This document shows positions 54,621-64,000 of a stretch of DNA of 64,000 bases, piece by piece (within the stretch, counting starts at the first letter, position 1; every line of letters begins with the position of its first letter). Made by a program: the position numbers and the translations under genes. Under the pieces are notes generated by a model. The model did no database searches, was not told where the DNA came from, and saw nothing but the letters and a program-made list of their open reading frames with translations. Origin of the DNA: Oidiodendron maius Zn (lineage: Eukaryota; Ascomycota; Leotiomycetes; Myxotrichaceae); NCBI GenBank assembly GCA_000827325.1, contig KN832884.1:842953-906952 (forward strand), read 5' to 3'.

Positions 54621-56263
54621 GATAGTAGGCAAATTCCGTACGAATCAGCGCGCCGTCGGATAATTTGTGCGGGCTCCGACGAGAAGAGACTAGAACTGAC
54701 CGCTATCTTTTGAGACCCCACTAAGAATATTAATGCCGTCACCCATGATTCGCCTGGATCTATTCAATAAAGACTCCCGTTTGGGAATGTCATTTTCCTC
54801 ATCACATTTTAAATTCCAACAAAATTCGCTTTCATCCCGTCCAGGAACGCCGCCATCGCTATTGCTGCATGAACTCATCAGGAATAGGGTTGCTCAAAGA
54901 GCAGTCGCTCTTCTCGGTCAGGGTATACTTCCGATATTATTATAGCTGATTTGCGATCATAACCCAGGACTGTGCTACGTCTCGGGCGGAGTCCAATAAA
55001 GTCAGATCAGGTGACTCTCATGCAGGAGATATGTAGTATTGACTACACCACTCGGTACGTCGGATATATTGCGTTCAATTAAATGCGAAATCCAACGTCA
55101 GAAGTCCCCCAAGGCTTTGTCTAGCTGTAGGGAATCCAGTTTAGCGACGGAGGGTCGATAATTCTGCACTAGAATCAAAGCAGTCGATCATTGAAAGAAG
55201 GGGAAGCCCAGATATGTGATCCGCGTAGACGTCAATTGATGGGTATAGGACTGCCTGACGCAATCTTTGGAAGACGAGGGTCTCGACGACCTTTGGATGC
55301 ATAGAAACAGACGTTGGCACAAGTTCCATGACGTTCTTTATCAGATGGTCGCACCTGAGTAAGCAGAGGGATAATACGAGGGGTCCTCCGTCTTTGAATT
55401 CCACATATGGCTTAATAATTCCACAGTAGCTTAAATAATACTACATCACCGTCTCATGTAACCCCTATAATAAGAGCCTCCTGGGGGCTGTGAAAGTTGA
55501 GATCTTCAGGTGCAAGTGCATTCGCGTTTTGAAACGGACAGAGGGACAAATTTACGACCAATAGAAATTGCCACGACGCTATTTAGCACTATGCAGGCGC
55601 TCTTATTGTCCTGTCTTTCTCGTCTTTCTCCCTACGATGTAAGGAAATGGCAGGATATAGAGCCGGAGTTTAAGGTATACGCAGTAGTCTTTCCTGTAAT
55701 CGAGGACGGCCGCTTACTTCCGGGTGCGCTATGCCGGTTTTAGAAAATGCAAGTCTTGGCATCACGGGATCTCTCGCTCTATGATAGGCAGAGTGAAGAT
55801 CGCGCGGCCACTTGCTGTGACGGGCATTTATTTTTAAAGCTTTCACCAGGGCAGCCTTTCCCCTATCGGCGACTCTCGTTACTGACAACGCATCTGGAAA
55901 GACATCTTGTGCTCAGAGTGGGGGTCCGAACAGGTATTATATTAACGTGTTTTTAAGATTTCTCCCTTACAGCTATTATGTGGGGGCACGAAGTCGATTT
56001 CGCATGCCTTTTGATATCAGGGGCAATAGAGATACGTACGGGACAGTGCATATGTGAAATTAATCTATGAATGCATAGTGATATCAAAAATAAATGGCTA
56101 AGAATAATTCACAGCTGGATAGTAATTCTACCGCATAAAGATTATTTTCGTTTTGATCACGTTTTCCGGGTCGATATTCTGCACCAATTTTGTCTGCTCT
56201 TAAGATTCAATGACTATGCGAAAGTATACACAAGTCATGCGTTCGAGATTATCTCCGCCGAGA
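54621..56263. other. 1.6-kb gene-poor region
   Basis: Scattered short frames only. An 87-residue minus frame (55141-55404) and adjoining plus frames (55510-55956; IEIATTLFSTMQALLLSCLS) look weakly coding and could be decayed fragments of one gene; no family was recognised. The right third is AT-rich. Confidence 0.4.
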
Positions 56264-56834
56264 CTATGGGTAGATCTGATCGCCCGCAGCATCATACTTG
56301 ATTTCTTTGCCGGGATTAGGCTGAGGAACAAGTCCCAACTGTTGCAAAACAGTCAAGCCACCCTCTTCAGCAATCTCACGCGTGATCTTCCCATCTTTCA
56401 GGGTAAATAAAGTAATGCCTGAGAAGTATATCTCTTTGCCCGTGTTGGCCTTTGATAGTTTGCCTACTGCAAGATCATCAAATGCTACCCCAGTGTGTTT
56501 GCCGCCCCCAACCCAGCGAGCAGCGACATAATCTCCCTCCGCAATCATAGGCGTATCATAAGCACGGAATGTGAGGTCTGGGAACGCCTTGATGTCCCAC
56601 TTATTAGTATTTAGAGCAATAAAAGTAATCCTTCCAAATCGAAACTTAACACACCTCTCTGAATTCAGAAAGCATCTGCTTTGCCTCAGCTTTGCCACGT
56701 CGAGGGCCGTGATTGGGATAGCTGATTAAGAAATCATCGGAACACAGTTCATCGACGATTGAAACATTGCCCTTTGCCCAGTACTCATCAAAGTATTTCC
56801 CAACAATGGCTTTGTTCGTTTGTTCGATAGACAT
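56264..56834 (-). CDS. SnoaL-like (polyketide-cyclase/NTF2-fold) protein, 2 exons
   Basis: Exons 56834-56655 and 56587-56264, phase-0 intron of 67 bp with a TACTAAT branch site; 167 residues. The NTF2-like fold is indicated by VGKYFDEYWAKGNVSIVDEL, CSDDFLISYPNHGPRRGKAE, then across the junction AFPDLTFRAYDTPMIAEGDY, VAARWVGGGKHTGVAFDD, and FTLKDGKITREIAEEGGL. The order and the F-P-D-L / D-x-V-x-x-R-W motifs are those of SnoaL-like ester cyclases, which act on polyketide-type or small aromatic substrates. No catalytic claim can be made from sequence alone. The neighbours, a bZIP factor and an ABM-type protein, suggest a small metabolic locus. Confidence 0.87.
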
Positions 56835-57584
56835 AATTATTTTAGGCAGTAGTCGATGTTGCTTGATGTTGAGCTAAGTATTGTCGTAATTTTAGCTTGC
56901 AGCAGAAGCGATTAAATGTCCAGGAAGATAAGGAGATATTTATATCTATAGCACATTGAGAGCAACAATTTATTCTGCTGACTTGCCGGTATCAAAATTA
57001 CAATATACCGATCCTGCGGGAAGACGTCACTTAATATTCCGGTATGCGGGATGGAGTCACAAAAATATAAAATTACATCACAATTGCACGATCCTGGATC
57101 ATCGAAAAATTTGAGGTATAGCACATACAGTAGTACGGTACTATTTTTTGCAGCATTGATCACTTACATCTCAGAGATTTTAGATTCCAAATCAATCCAA
57201 AAAGGAATGATAGCGACAGTGCCTTTGCGGCATTGAGCCATTGGCCAATTTGATCACAGTCGAACTAGTACTAGTAGAATCACAACTGCATGGGGTTATT
57301 GGATAGTTCTAACACAATTTACATCATTATTATTAAATTTTGCTTATTTTATTGACTGAAAGAGCCCCACTAACAGACCGGGCACCTGTGGCCAGAACAA
57401 ACACGAATTAGGCATCCTTAGTCAATCCTCATCGTTCCGAAGTATGAAGACATCGAAATGCGAGACCACTGCGTACTGCATATATGCCTAGGATGCTACC
57501 CACCTAATTTTCAAACACCTTTTAGAGCTTTTTCTTGGATCAGCATAGGGAATTCTCGCAAGGATATTAATTGAGGAACTCATC
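56835..57584. other. divergent spacer between SnoaL-like and ABM-like genes
   Basis: 750 bp, AT-rich with several TATA-like elements. It is the shared upstream region of two divergent small enzymes; no operator identified. Confidence 0.4.
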
Positions 57585-58064
57585 ATGTCTGTCGAACCAT
57601 ACATCATTCTTGCCATCATAAGTCCCAAGCTAGAAAAGTTCGATGAGGTAAATATGGACACTAGCTGCGAACTACTCTATTTTACTTAGCTAACATAATT
57701 CCTGTGTACAGGTATTTGGGCTCCTGGATGGACTTATCAAAGGCGTGAAGGACAAGGAGCCAGATTGTGAATTATTCCAAGCCCATCGAGAAGTAAACCT
57801 ACAGAGCGGGCCGGAAGAAATTTTCATGATAGAGAGGTTAGCTCCTATTCCATGACATATGGTTCTCTCAAGAGTCATATTTTTGTTTCACTTAACTAAT
57901 AGTTCTCGTGCTCAAACAGATTCAAGGACATCGAGGCTGTAGTCTTCCATCAGAAGAATCCGGCTTTCCTTGCCTTCGGTGAGGCTGTCACAAAAGGCAA
58001 TCTCCTGACGAAACCACTCTTTATAAAAGTTATTCAGCCTGTGAAGGGATTTGCACGCGCCTGA
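57585..58064 (+). CDS. ABM-type dimeric alpha/beta-barrel protein, 3 exons
   Basis: Exons 57585-57647, 57712-57836 and 57920-58064; introns of 64 and 83 bp keep phase; 110 residues, normal for antibiotic-biosynthesis-monooxygenase-like domains. The spliced protein starts MSVEPYIILAIISPKLEKFD, continues VFGLLDGLIKGVKDKEPDCE, LFQAHREVN, EEIFMIERFKDIEAVVFHQK, FLAFGEAV and ends LFIKVIQPVKGFARA. The E-x-I-F-x-I-E-R-F-K/W-D motif and the H near it are ABM hallmarks. None of the three exons is long enough to be obvious alone. Such proteins are cofactor-free oxygenases or quinone-related enzymes; the substrate is unknown. It is divergent from the SnoaL-like gene and may act with it. Confidence 0.85.
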
Positions 58065-59774
58065 TTATTCAACTATGGGACGGGCAGTGAACAGATCCTG
58101 GTCAGCTTGGCTGTGCTCAAGAATTTATTCATAGTCTATCAAACGATACCGATGGGGTTTATGGACCATTTATGCTCTTAGACAATCCATTTTATTGTTG
58201 ATTTAGTGAATAAAGTCTTTCAGTCGAGCAATGAGCGAGTAAACTGGAGGTATTCTGCAATTCTCCGCCGAAAAACTTATGATGAGCAAAGAAGCCATTC
58301 ATTCCTGTTTCGTCATTTGTTATAAAATGATGTGCATCTTTATCTATGCTGTTTTAGTCCAAACACAGGTGCCTTTACATTGGAATACAAGTCAAGTTTT
58401 ATCATAACATTTCTTATCACTCATCAGTGCATCGAAGAGACCTGAAAAATAAATACCTGCAAGTGATGATCAAAATACTTGAAGCTTATGGATCATTTAC
58501 TAAACTCATAGATGATGTCCAGATTTATTTTCCGCCCTTTTCTATACTTCCCCCGGCATCCAAGTTTCTCAAGCACCTTTCAACCACTGGGTAATCTCCA
58601 GCTTTGACCCCCAATTCCTGTGCGATAATAAACTGACAAGAAAACGACAACATGCAGTCTTCTGATCTGGAATTCCTCACTTCTTTATCTATCAATTCAA
58701 CCTCCAATCAACATACTAAGGAAGTAAAAATCAAGAAGTCCAATACTATTTCGTTACAAATGTCATAATATCCTCTAATTCGCTTTTATATTGAATGGGG
58801 CCGGAAGGATGACAGTTTAACGGACCGTAACCACTCAGCAGAGAATTCTTTAATACAAAAGGCAGTCTTTTTGCCCCAGCAAAAACATCTTTTGCTACCA
58901 CATTAATGTTCGTTGGGTTGATTAAATGGCTCTTTTAATAAGATCACCGCAGTGCCCTAATATCACTCTGGAGGTCTAATAACTTCCAACATCCCCCTTA
59001 TAGTTTCCTCTATAATGACCTAGGCTGTGCTTCTATAAGATGGTGGTGACATATATACAAACAAATTACGATCTCTCCTTTACGGCAGGCTCTTGATGTA
59101 CAATATAAAACAATATTAGTCACTAACAGTCTCTCCATATTAGTCACGAAGATATCCGAGCTTATTTCAGCTTATGCGAGACTCCCCGATCTCATTGATA
59201 AAATTTTTGAGCAGGGCCATGTTAAACTCGAGGAATAAGAGATCAATCAGATGAGTTGGAGTACATTTGTCCGCTTTTGGTCCGCTTTCTGCGCCACGTC
59301 AGAATTTCACTCCGAAAGGTTCTGGCAGGACGAAAGGATTCGCCCATGCGTGATAAAAGTTAGCAAACTGAGCCACGTCCACGCATACAATTATCATCTT
59401 CTTTATTCTTTCTTCGTAATCTCTCCTAACACACCGATGAGAATTCGACTAGCGTTATTCACGATAATTTGTGTGGCAGACAAAGACGACCAATCACGAC
59501 ACGCAAAGGGCTCAGTTTGCTTACTAGTATTTTTAGTGCCACATTATGTACTTTTCCTGAGGTAATAACTTTATTCTTAACAGATATTCCTTTTCTCCTA
59601 CAGAATCGAAAAATTTGATTTTATCCAGTTCAGGAACAAGTGTGTGAGAGCCTTTGATATGCAAACAGGAGATTTAGTGCTAGTTTTCCATGCGGCACGC
59701 AAACTCGAATTACTTCGAATGCTAGCTACCTTAAGCAGTCACATAACGGAGACTTGATCTGAGCCTGGCCCACC
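58065..59774. other. 1.7-kb AT-rich gene-poor region
   Basis: Mostly AT-rich sequence with short frames. A minus frame at 58525-58707 and a plus frame at 59251-59565 have no recognisable domain. A short piece near 59164-59230 (ISAYARLPDLIDKIFEQG) could be a decayed coding fragment. Confidence 0.4.
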
Positions 59775-61443
59775 ATGCAGCCTCGAACCACGCCACCGCC
59801 TTTGGAACCCATATTTCTGTTCATGACACCGAATGAAAATTCTAAGCAGGCCGTACGCTCCGCAGCAGCACGCAGTGCGCACGCTAGGGCCCGACGGGCG
59901 CGAATGCTGGAGTATCGGGATGTCGATAATGCGGAGGCAGCCGGATCGCAAGATACAAGCGTCGAGTCATCTCAAGTGGCCATCAGCTCCGGTCGGCAAG
60001 TCGCTCATAGGGCCTCAACAGACCTAGCAGGACCAATATTAGGATACGGACGGCGAGATCCGTTCGCTTCATTGGCGATTCAATGCACGCCTTTTGAGAA
60101 CTTATTGCTCGATCACTGTATGTAACATTTTCATGAATTTTCTAGCCTTAAATCTCTTCGAGTGGACTCCAGTGCCGTTGTCCCGGTAGCAGCGGTTATA
60201 TATTTTTATGTTCAATACGAAGATCAAATTTTAAAAGCTGTTTATGCTAAAACATACAAAAGATGTAAACATCGTTATTCCCTACTCAACAACGTACTAC
60301 ACTCCGTCAGCTTACCGTTCGCCAGCCGAGTACTGTTCCAACATGAACGAACACTGGATCCGGTTCGCCCTCACGGAACCAGGCATGATGAACGGCATAT
60401 TTCTCATGTCTTGTAGGAGTCTTGCAAACCTATATAACCAAAAGGAGTACAATGTCAGCGCGTTAAAGTACAAACAGAAGTGTATCGAAATGGTGAGACA
60501 TGATATTGATAGAAACCAGAGTATCAGCGACTTGACGATTGCGAAAGTTCTGTTCCTTGTTAGTGACGAGTTCCACACCGGAAATATCGAAGGGACACGA
60601 AGCCACACTGAGGCCATCGCAAAGCTGGTGCAAATACGAGGCGGGTTGAAGGCTCTAGGCCTCGAAGGCACTCTACAGGACTTGGTTTTGTGGAATGATC
60701 GCATGTCCACGTTTTATACGGGGACTCGACCGAATTTCATGCATGCTGAGACGTTTGTAGGCTCGGCGACAGCAAAATATCTCACACCGGGCTTTTACCA
60801 CGCGGCCACAAACGGCTTGTTTAGCAAAGACATGATTCAAATATTGGACGATATCTGTGGAGCAATGTTGTCGGCGCAAACGGTCGACCCAACATCAGCT
60901 GGACCAGAAATACAGCTGGACTTCTCATCTCGGTTGCTCGTGTTATCATCTGATCACCGCTGGCCCGTATCGTCACATAATTATTCTCTATTCGAACAAT
61001 GTCTATGTTTGGGCTTAATGGTATTCGTGAAGTTGGCTCTTCGGTCACAAACTTCTGGTGCATCCTACGGGCCATTACTAGGTAGCTCATACCTTGCGAT
61101 GCGCATACAACAGTTCCTAGAGGGGCTTGTGGCCGCAGAAATGGAGGAAGCAGAAACAGGAGGTAGGCATGCGGAGTTACTCTTGTGGATGGCAGCGATG
61201 GGAGCTTGGGCTGATAGTCAAACTCCGTTAGCCGCAAGTGAGCGTGATGAAGGTCAGCAAGAGGGGCAAATGCTAGTTCTGGGGACATCTCTGTGGCGTG
61301 AACTCGTGAGTGAGCTTGATATTAACACTCTTGACGACTTTATAGTACATATGTCAAGCTTCTTGTGGCTTGACGAAAGTTGTAGGCCCTTTGCCTCAAA
61401 CTTGTGGGAAAGTCGGAGCCTGGTAGAAATACTAGAGAGTTGA
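59775..61443 (+). CDS. fungal transcription-factor-domain protein without zinc cluster, 2 exons
   Basis: Exons 59775-60117 and 60263-61443 joined in phase 1 across a 145-bp intron (GTATGT...CATACAAAAG); 507 residues. The junction restores LLLDHYVNIVIPYST, the strongly conserved entry to the helical domain in this family. The N-terminus has no Cys cluster; instead FLFMTPNENSKQAVRSAAAR and AHARARRARMLEYR form a basic stretch typical of Fungal_trans_2-type proteins that begin F-x-F-x-x-x-x-x-x. The helical region includes WIRFALTEPGMMNGIFLMSC, AIAKLVQIRGGLKALGLEG and LGLMVFVKLAL. It is probably a nuclear regulator whose DNA binding, if any, uses the basic N-terminus. No disruption is seen. Confidence 0.85.
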
Positions 61444-62125
61444 AACTTATTGGGCGCCAAATAATACTTCAATCTTAATAGACATTGTCCATTCTATAGG
61501 ATTCAAAATTACAGCCATAATCGTTCGGTTAGGTAACCATCCCGCCTACCTTACGCAGTAAGGTGGTGAGGGCGCACAATATGACAAGAACAGCAATATG
61601 GTAATGTTTTACCTGGAGACCCCACCCTCGGTCCTGGATTGTGGCGTATCTGCAGGCTCGCCGGGAACCAGAGAGGCGGCTAGTGGCTAGTAGCCACCTT
61701 ACCAACATCCCTATGTAGGAAGGATCCGCTATAGCCGCTACAAGGTCGTGGGTAGTTTGTAGGGTCTGCGTAGTGTTATATCGACTATTGAGTATGGCAG
61801 AAAACAACTAAAGTAAGAAGAAGGTGTATGCAAGAGAATTAGAGCCCTTATATTTGATACCTCGTTCTCAATTGAGTTACTGACTGGGCTCCCACATAGT
61901 TACCTTACAGGCACCAGTGCCAGGTAGTAAGCACATATACCGCATGCGTCATACTGTATATAACTGAAGCCTTAGGACTCCACTCGACAAATTCTCAGAA
62001 TTAATTTCAAAGCCACGAAAGTATTTCAAAGCAAGAGGCTTCTCAGTAAAGGTACGTTCGGGATATTCTATCACTCAGTATATAAGGAATGCGGACAGTG
62101 AGGCAGTCAATGGGGAGGGGTTTTA
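61444..62125. other. spacer with short palindromic stretch
   Basis: About 680 bp. CCTACCTTACGCAGTAAGGTGG at 61546-61567 is a near-perfect hairpin. The surrounding unassigned frame (61529-61807) has no domain. A small non-autonomous element is possible but unproven. Confidence 0.35.
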
Positions 62126-62818
62126 CTAGGAAAAACTATTAGTGCTTGAACGCAGGAGCTTAACCACCGCCATGTGCCCTCGCTCTACTGCCAACCATAG
62201 CGGCGTCTCACCATCCTTATCCTTAGACTCAACGTCAACCTTACCAGTCTCGATAAGTAGTTTAACTACAGCCTTATTCCCTTGCTCTACTGCGAACCAT
62301 AGAGGCGTCCAACCATACTCGTCCTTGGACTCAACGTTTACTCTGCCTGTCTCGAGCAGGAGCTTGACCACTCCCTCGCGCCCTCGCTTTGCTGCCCACG
62401 ATAGTGGCGTCTGACCGTGTTTATCCTTGGACATGATATCGACTTTACCTATCTCGATAAGAAGCTTAACCACGGCCTTATGCCCTTGCTCTACTGCCCA
62501 CCATAGTGGCGTCCGACCATACTCATCCTTAGACTCAATATTGACCTTGCCCGTCTCGAGTAGCTGCTTGACCACTCCCTCGCGCCCTCGCTCTGCTGCC
62601 CATAATAGTGGCGTCCGACCGTACTCGTCCTTGGACTCGATATTGACCTTGCCTGTCTCGAGTAGTAGCTTGACCATATCCTCGTGACCTTCACCTGCTG
62701 CCCACGATAGCGGCGTCCGACCGTCCTTATCCTCAGACTCGATGTCGGCCTTGCTCGTCTCAAGCAGCAGCTTGACCATGTCCTTGTGACCTTGCTCTAC
62801 TGCCCACCATAGTGGAGT
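62126..62818 (-). repeat. intragenic ankyrin-coding tandem array, 102-bp units with two-unit higher-order pattern
   Basis: Units begin (minus strand) at 62818, 62716, 62614, 62512, 62410, 62308 and 62206; all full units are exactly 102 bp. Units 3 and 5 share RGREGVVKxLLETG, units 4 and 6 share W-x-AVEQGxKAVVKLLIExG. The array therefore looks like a duplicated pair (204 bp). Confidence 0.85.
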
Positions 62819-64000
62819 CCATCCTAACTCGTCCTTCGAGTTGGCGTCGGCACCAGCTATCAACAGCATCTCAACTGCTCGAGGAAGCCCTTTTCTAACC
62901 GCTGCATGTAAAACTTTGTTTCTAAAATCCTCTGCGGCACCACTTCCTTTTCTGCTTAGCCGAGTCTTGTACAGGTGTGACTTAACCCATCTCTCTAGCA
63001 AGTAGACAGCCTGATCACAAGTCAGTTCATTAATAAACTGAGAAGTAAGACGCAAAACGGCCGTGTCTCCACAGCAGCCATCTATATGGGCTTTGAGATA
63101 GCTCAGAGCATAGCTTGCCAACGGCCTATCATTGAGGTATTGGGCAAAGCCTTCAAAATTCTTCCAAGTCCAAGATTTAATACCAGAGTGCATCTTCTTC
63201 ATGTCTGCAGCACATAGTATGAGATACCGGATGCAAGTTATCGAAATGCAAATGTGAGCATCTTTCTTGCTCACCCTGAAATCGGAGCTTGCTACACATT
63301 CGTTGTTGCGAAGGAAAAACTCGCGGACTGTTTGATGCATAACTTGAACCCTGCTGGTTCCTGCTGGTTCGTTAGCTTTAAAAGAGTTTTGAAACATCTC
63401 GCTGGTAGTAGTACCAAGATGTTGTCTAATCTCTAGGAAGTTACCACCACAAAGAGTAATACGTCGCTCACGCGGAATACATTCGTGAAAATATTCATCT
63501 GATGCCACAAATTCGGTATCAGGGTTATCAGGAATCCCAAGAGCATGGAGTAGCTCACTGGTTGTAAGAGGACGGTATGCGAAGAGGACGAATCGAAACA
63601 TCTTTACCCCAGTCTGGAGATCTGCCCTGTTCCTCCCCATTTTGTGAAGCATATGTTCGTAGAAATTTTCGAGCTCTGTTGGAAGGCTCTTCAAGAAATT
63701 GAAAACATCATTTTCTGCACGACCCTCCTCGTAGTAGGTGACTAGTTCTTCTCCAACCAGTTTTACCCATAAAAATACCCCTTGAGCGTTGTCAACTATA
63801 TATTTGATTGCCTTATCAAGGAACCCAGTGAACTTAAGACGTTTTAGGAAGTCACTAGCGAACCTAGATATATCTAGTTGTGTCTGGTCTTGCAACCTTA
63901 TAAAGCTCAATTCGTCAATGCGGCTTTCGAGAGTTCCTACTGGCCGACTGGCAACGAATACTTTCACAACACAATGCTTCGTCTTCAAACAAAGACTGAA
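62126..64000 (-). CDS. NACHT-ankyrin STAND protein, 3' part (5' end outside window)
   Basis: The frame is open to the right edge, so 624 C-terminal residues are visible. They begin in the NACHT domain (VVKVFVASRPVGTLESRIDE, then FIRLQDQTQLDISRFASDFL and AQGVFLWVKLVGEEL). The winged-helix/HRSxxDFL-like region is TTSELLHALGIP and VMHQTVREFFL. A helical stretch leads to about seven ankyrin units from 62818 down to 62126. The first atypical unit is NKVLHAAVRKGLPRAVEMLL with GADANSKDELG; the following six-plus share TPLWWAVEQGH / TPLSWAAxxG and VKLLLETGKVNIESKDE. The N-terminal effector domain and the Walker A motif are not visible. This family senses unknown ligands through repeats and controls cell-death or defence-like responses in fungi; that is family knowledge. 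Confidence 0.9.
   Translation of the reverse strand, partial: FSLCLKTKHCVVKVFVASRPVGTLESRIDELSFIRLQDQTQLDISRFASDFLKRLKFTGFLDKAIKYIVDNAQGVFLWVKLVGEELVTYYEEGRAENDVFNFLKSLPTELENFYEHMLHKMGRNRADLQTGVKMFRFVLFAYRPLTTSELLHALGIPDNPDTEFVASDEYFHECIPRERRITLCGGNFLEIRQHLGTTTSEMFQNSFKANEPAGTSRVQVMHQTVREFFLRNNECVASSDFRVSKKDAHICISITCIRYLILCAADMKKMHSGIKSWTWKNFEGFAQYLNDRPLASYALSYLKAHIDGCCGDTAVLRLTSQFINELTCDQAVYLLERWVKSHLYKTRLSRKGSGAAEDFRNKVLHAAVRKGLPRAVEMLLIAGADANSKDELGWTPLWWAVEQGHKDMVKLLLETSKADIESEDKDGRTPLSWAAGEGHEDMVKLLLETGKVNIESKDEYGRTPLLWAAERGREGVVKQLLETGKVNIESKDEYGRTPLWWAVEQGHKAVVKLLIEIGKVDIMSKDKHGQTPLSWAAKRGREGVVKLLLETGRVNVESKDEYGWTPLWFAVEQGNKAVVKLLIETGKVDVESKDKDGETPLWLAVERGHMAVVKLLRSSTNSFS

Noticed and set aside
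61529-61807. Small transposon with hairpin end
   Set aside because: Only one short hairpin is visible; no terminal inverted repeats or target duplication found by eye.
62142-62687. Plus-strand open frames with TLPVSSSSLTT repeats
   Set aside because: Antisense shadow of the ankyrin array of the right-edge NACHT gene.

Overview
This window is nuclear DNA from a filamentous ascomycete, most likely a Eurotiales-type mould (Aspergillus/Penicillium-like). The evidence is short introns of about 45-170 bp with GTAHGT-type donors and YAG acceptors, a family content of HET, NACHT/NB-ARC-ankyrin, Zn2Cys6 and DUF6594-type proteins, secreted CAZymes with family-1 cellulose-binding modules, and AT-rich spacers with C-to-T decay like repeat-induced point mutation (RIP). 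I see no bacterial-type operons, rRNA, convincing tRNA, CRISPR or intact transposase. Gene models were assembled by eye: I joined reading frames across splice sites and checked that every junction keeps phase. The genus is inference.

Layout. (1) 1-8.4 kb: 3' part of a NACHT STAND protein, a divergent pair of small membrane proteins, a DUF6594 membrane protein and a HET-domain protein. (2) 8.7-14.1 kb: a frameshifted GPI/TM-tailed surface protein, then an atypical SDR, a Zn2Cys6 regulator and a divergently transcribed glutathione S-transferase, a possible small detoxification module. (3) 14.1-24.3 kb: a diverged 254-bp tandem duplication, an MHYT sensor-like membrane protein, an AA9 lytic polysaccharide monooxygenase with CBM1, an Ecm33-like relic and a degenerate 15-17 bp minisatellite. 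(4) 24.3-31.3 kb: an ankyrin protein with a Clr5-like N-terminus, a histidine-kinase relic, a seven-TM protein and a second Zn2Cys6 regulator. (5) 31.8-37 kb: a graveyard holding a FAD monooxygenase, a possible chitinase C-terminal module and a transcription-factor C-terminal part, all with nonsense codons or frameshifts, around one intact gene of unknown function. (6) 37-45 kb: secreted carbohydrate-active genes (GH27 alpha-galactosidase, expansin-like protein, GH18 chitinase with CBM1). (7) 45-52 kb: an F-box-type pseudogene, an intact PNP_UDP/NB-ARC/ankyrin NLR-like receptor and an SDR pseudogene. (8) 52-61.4 kb: a small Cys-rich tail-anchored protein, a bZIP regulator, a SnoaL-like protein, an ABM-type small protein and a Zn-cluster-less fungal transcription-factor-domain protein. 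(9) 62.1 kb to the right edge: the 3' part of a NACHT-ankyrin protein.

How it fits together. Two themes stand out. The first is self/non-self recognition machinery: three STAND NTPases (two cut by the window edges), one HET protein and one further ankyrin protein. The ankyrin arrays of two of the STAND proteins are made of nearly identical units, as expected for repeat tracts evolving by concerted evolution. The second is extracellular polysaccharide attack: AA9, expansin-like, GH27 and GH18 proteins, two of them with CBM1. Around these lie at least eight broken genes, several with premature stops explained by single C-to-T changes. The region therefore looks like accessory, probably subtelomeric-like, sequence with high gene turnover; the chromosomal position is inference.
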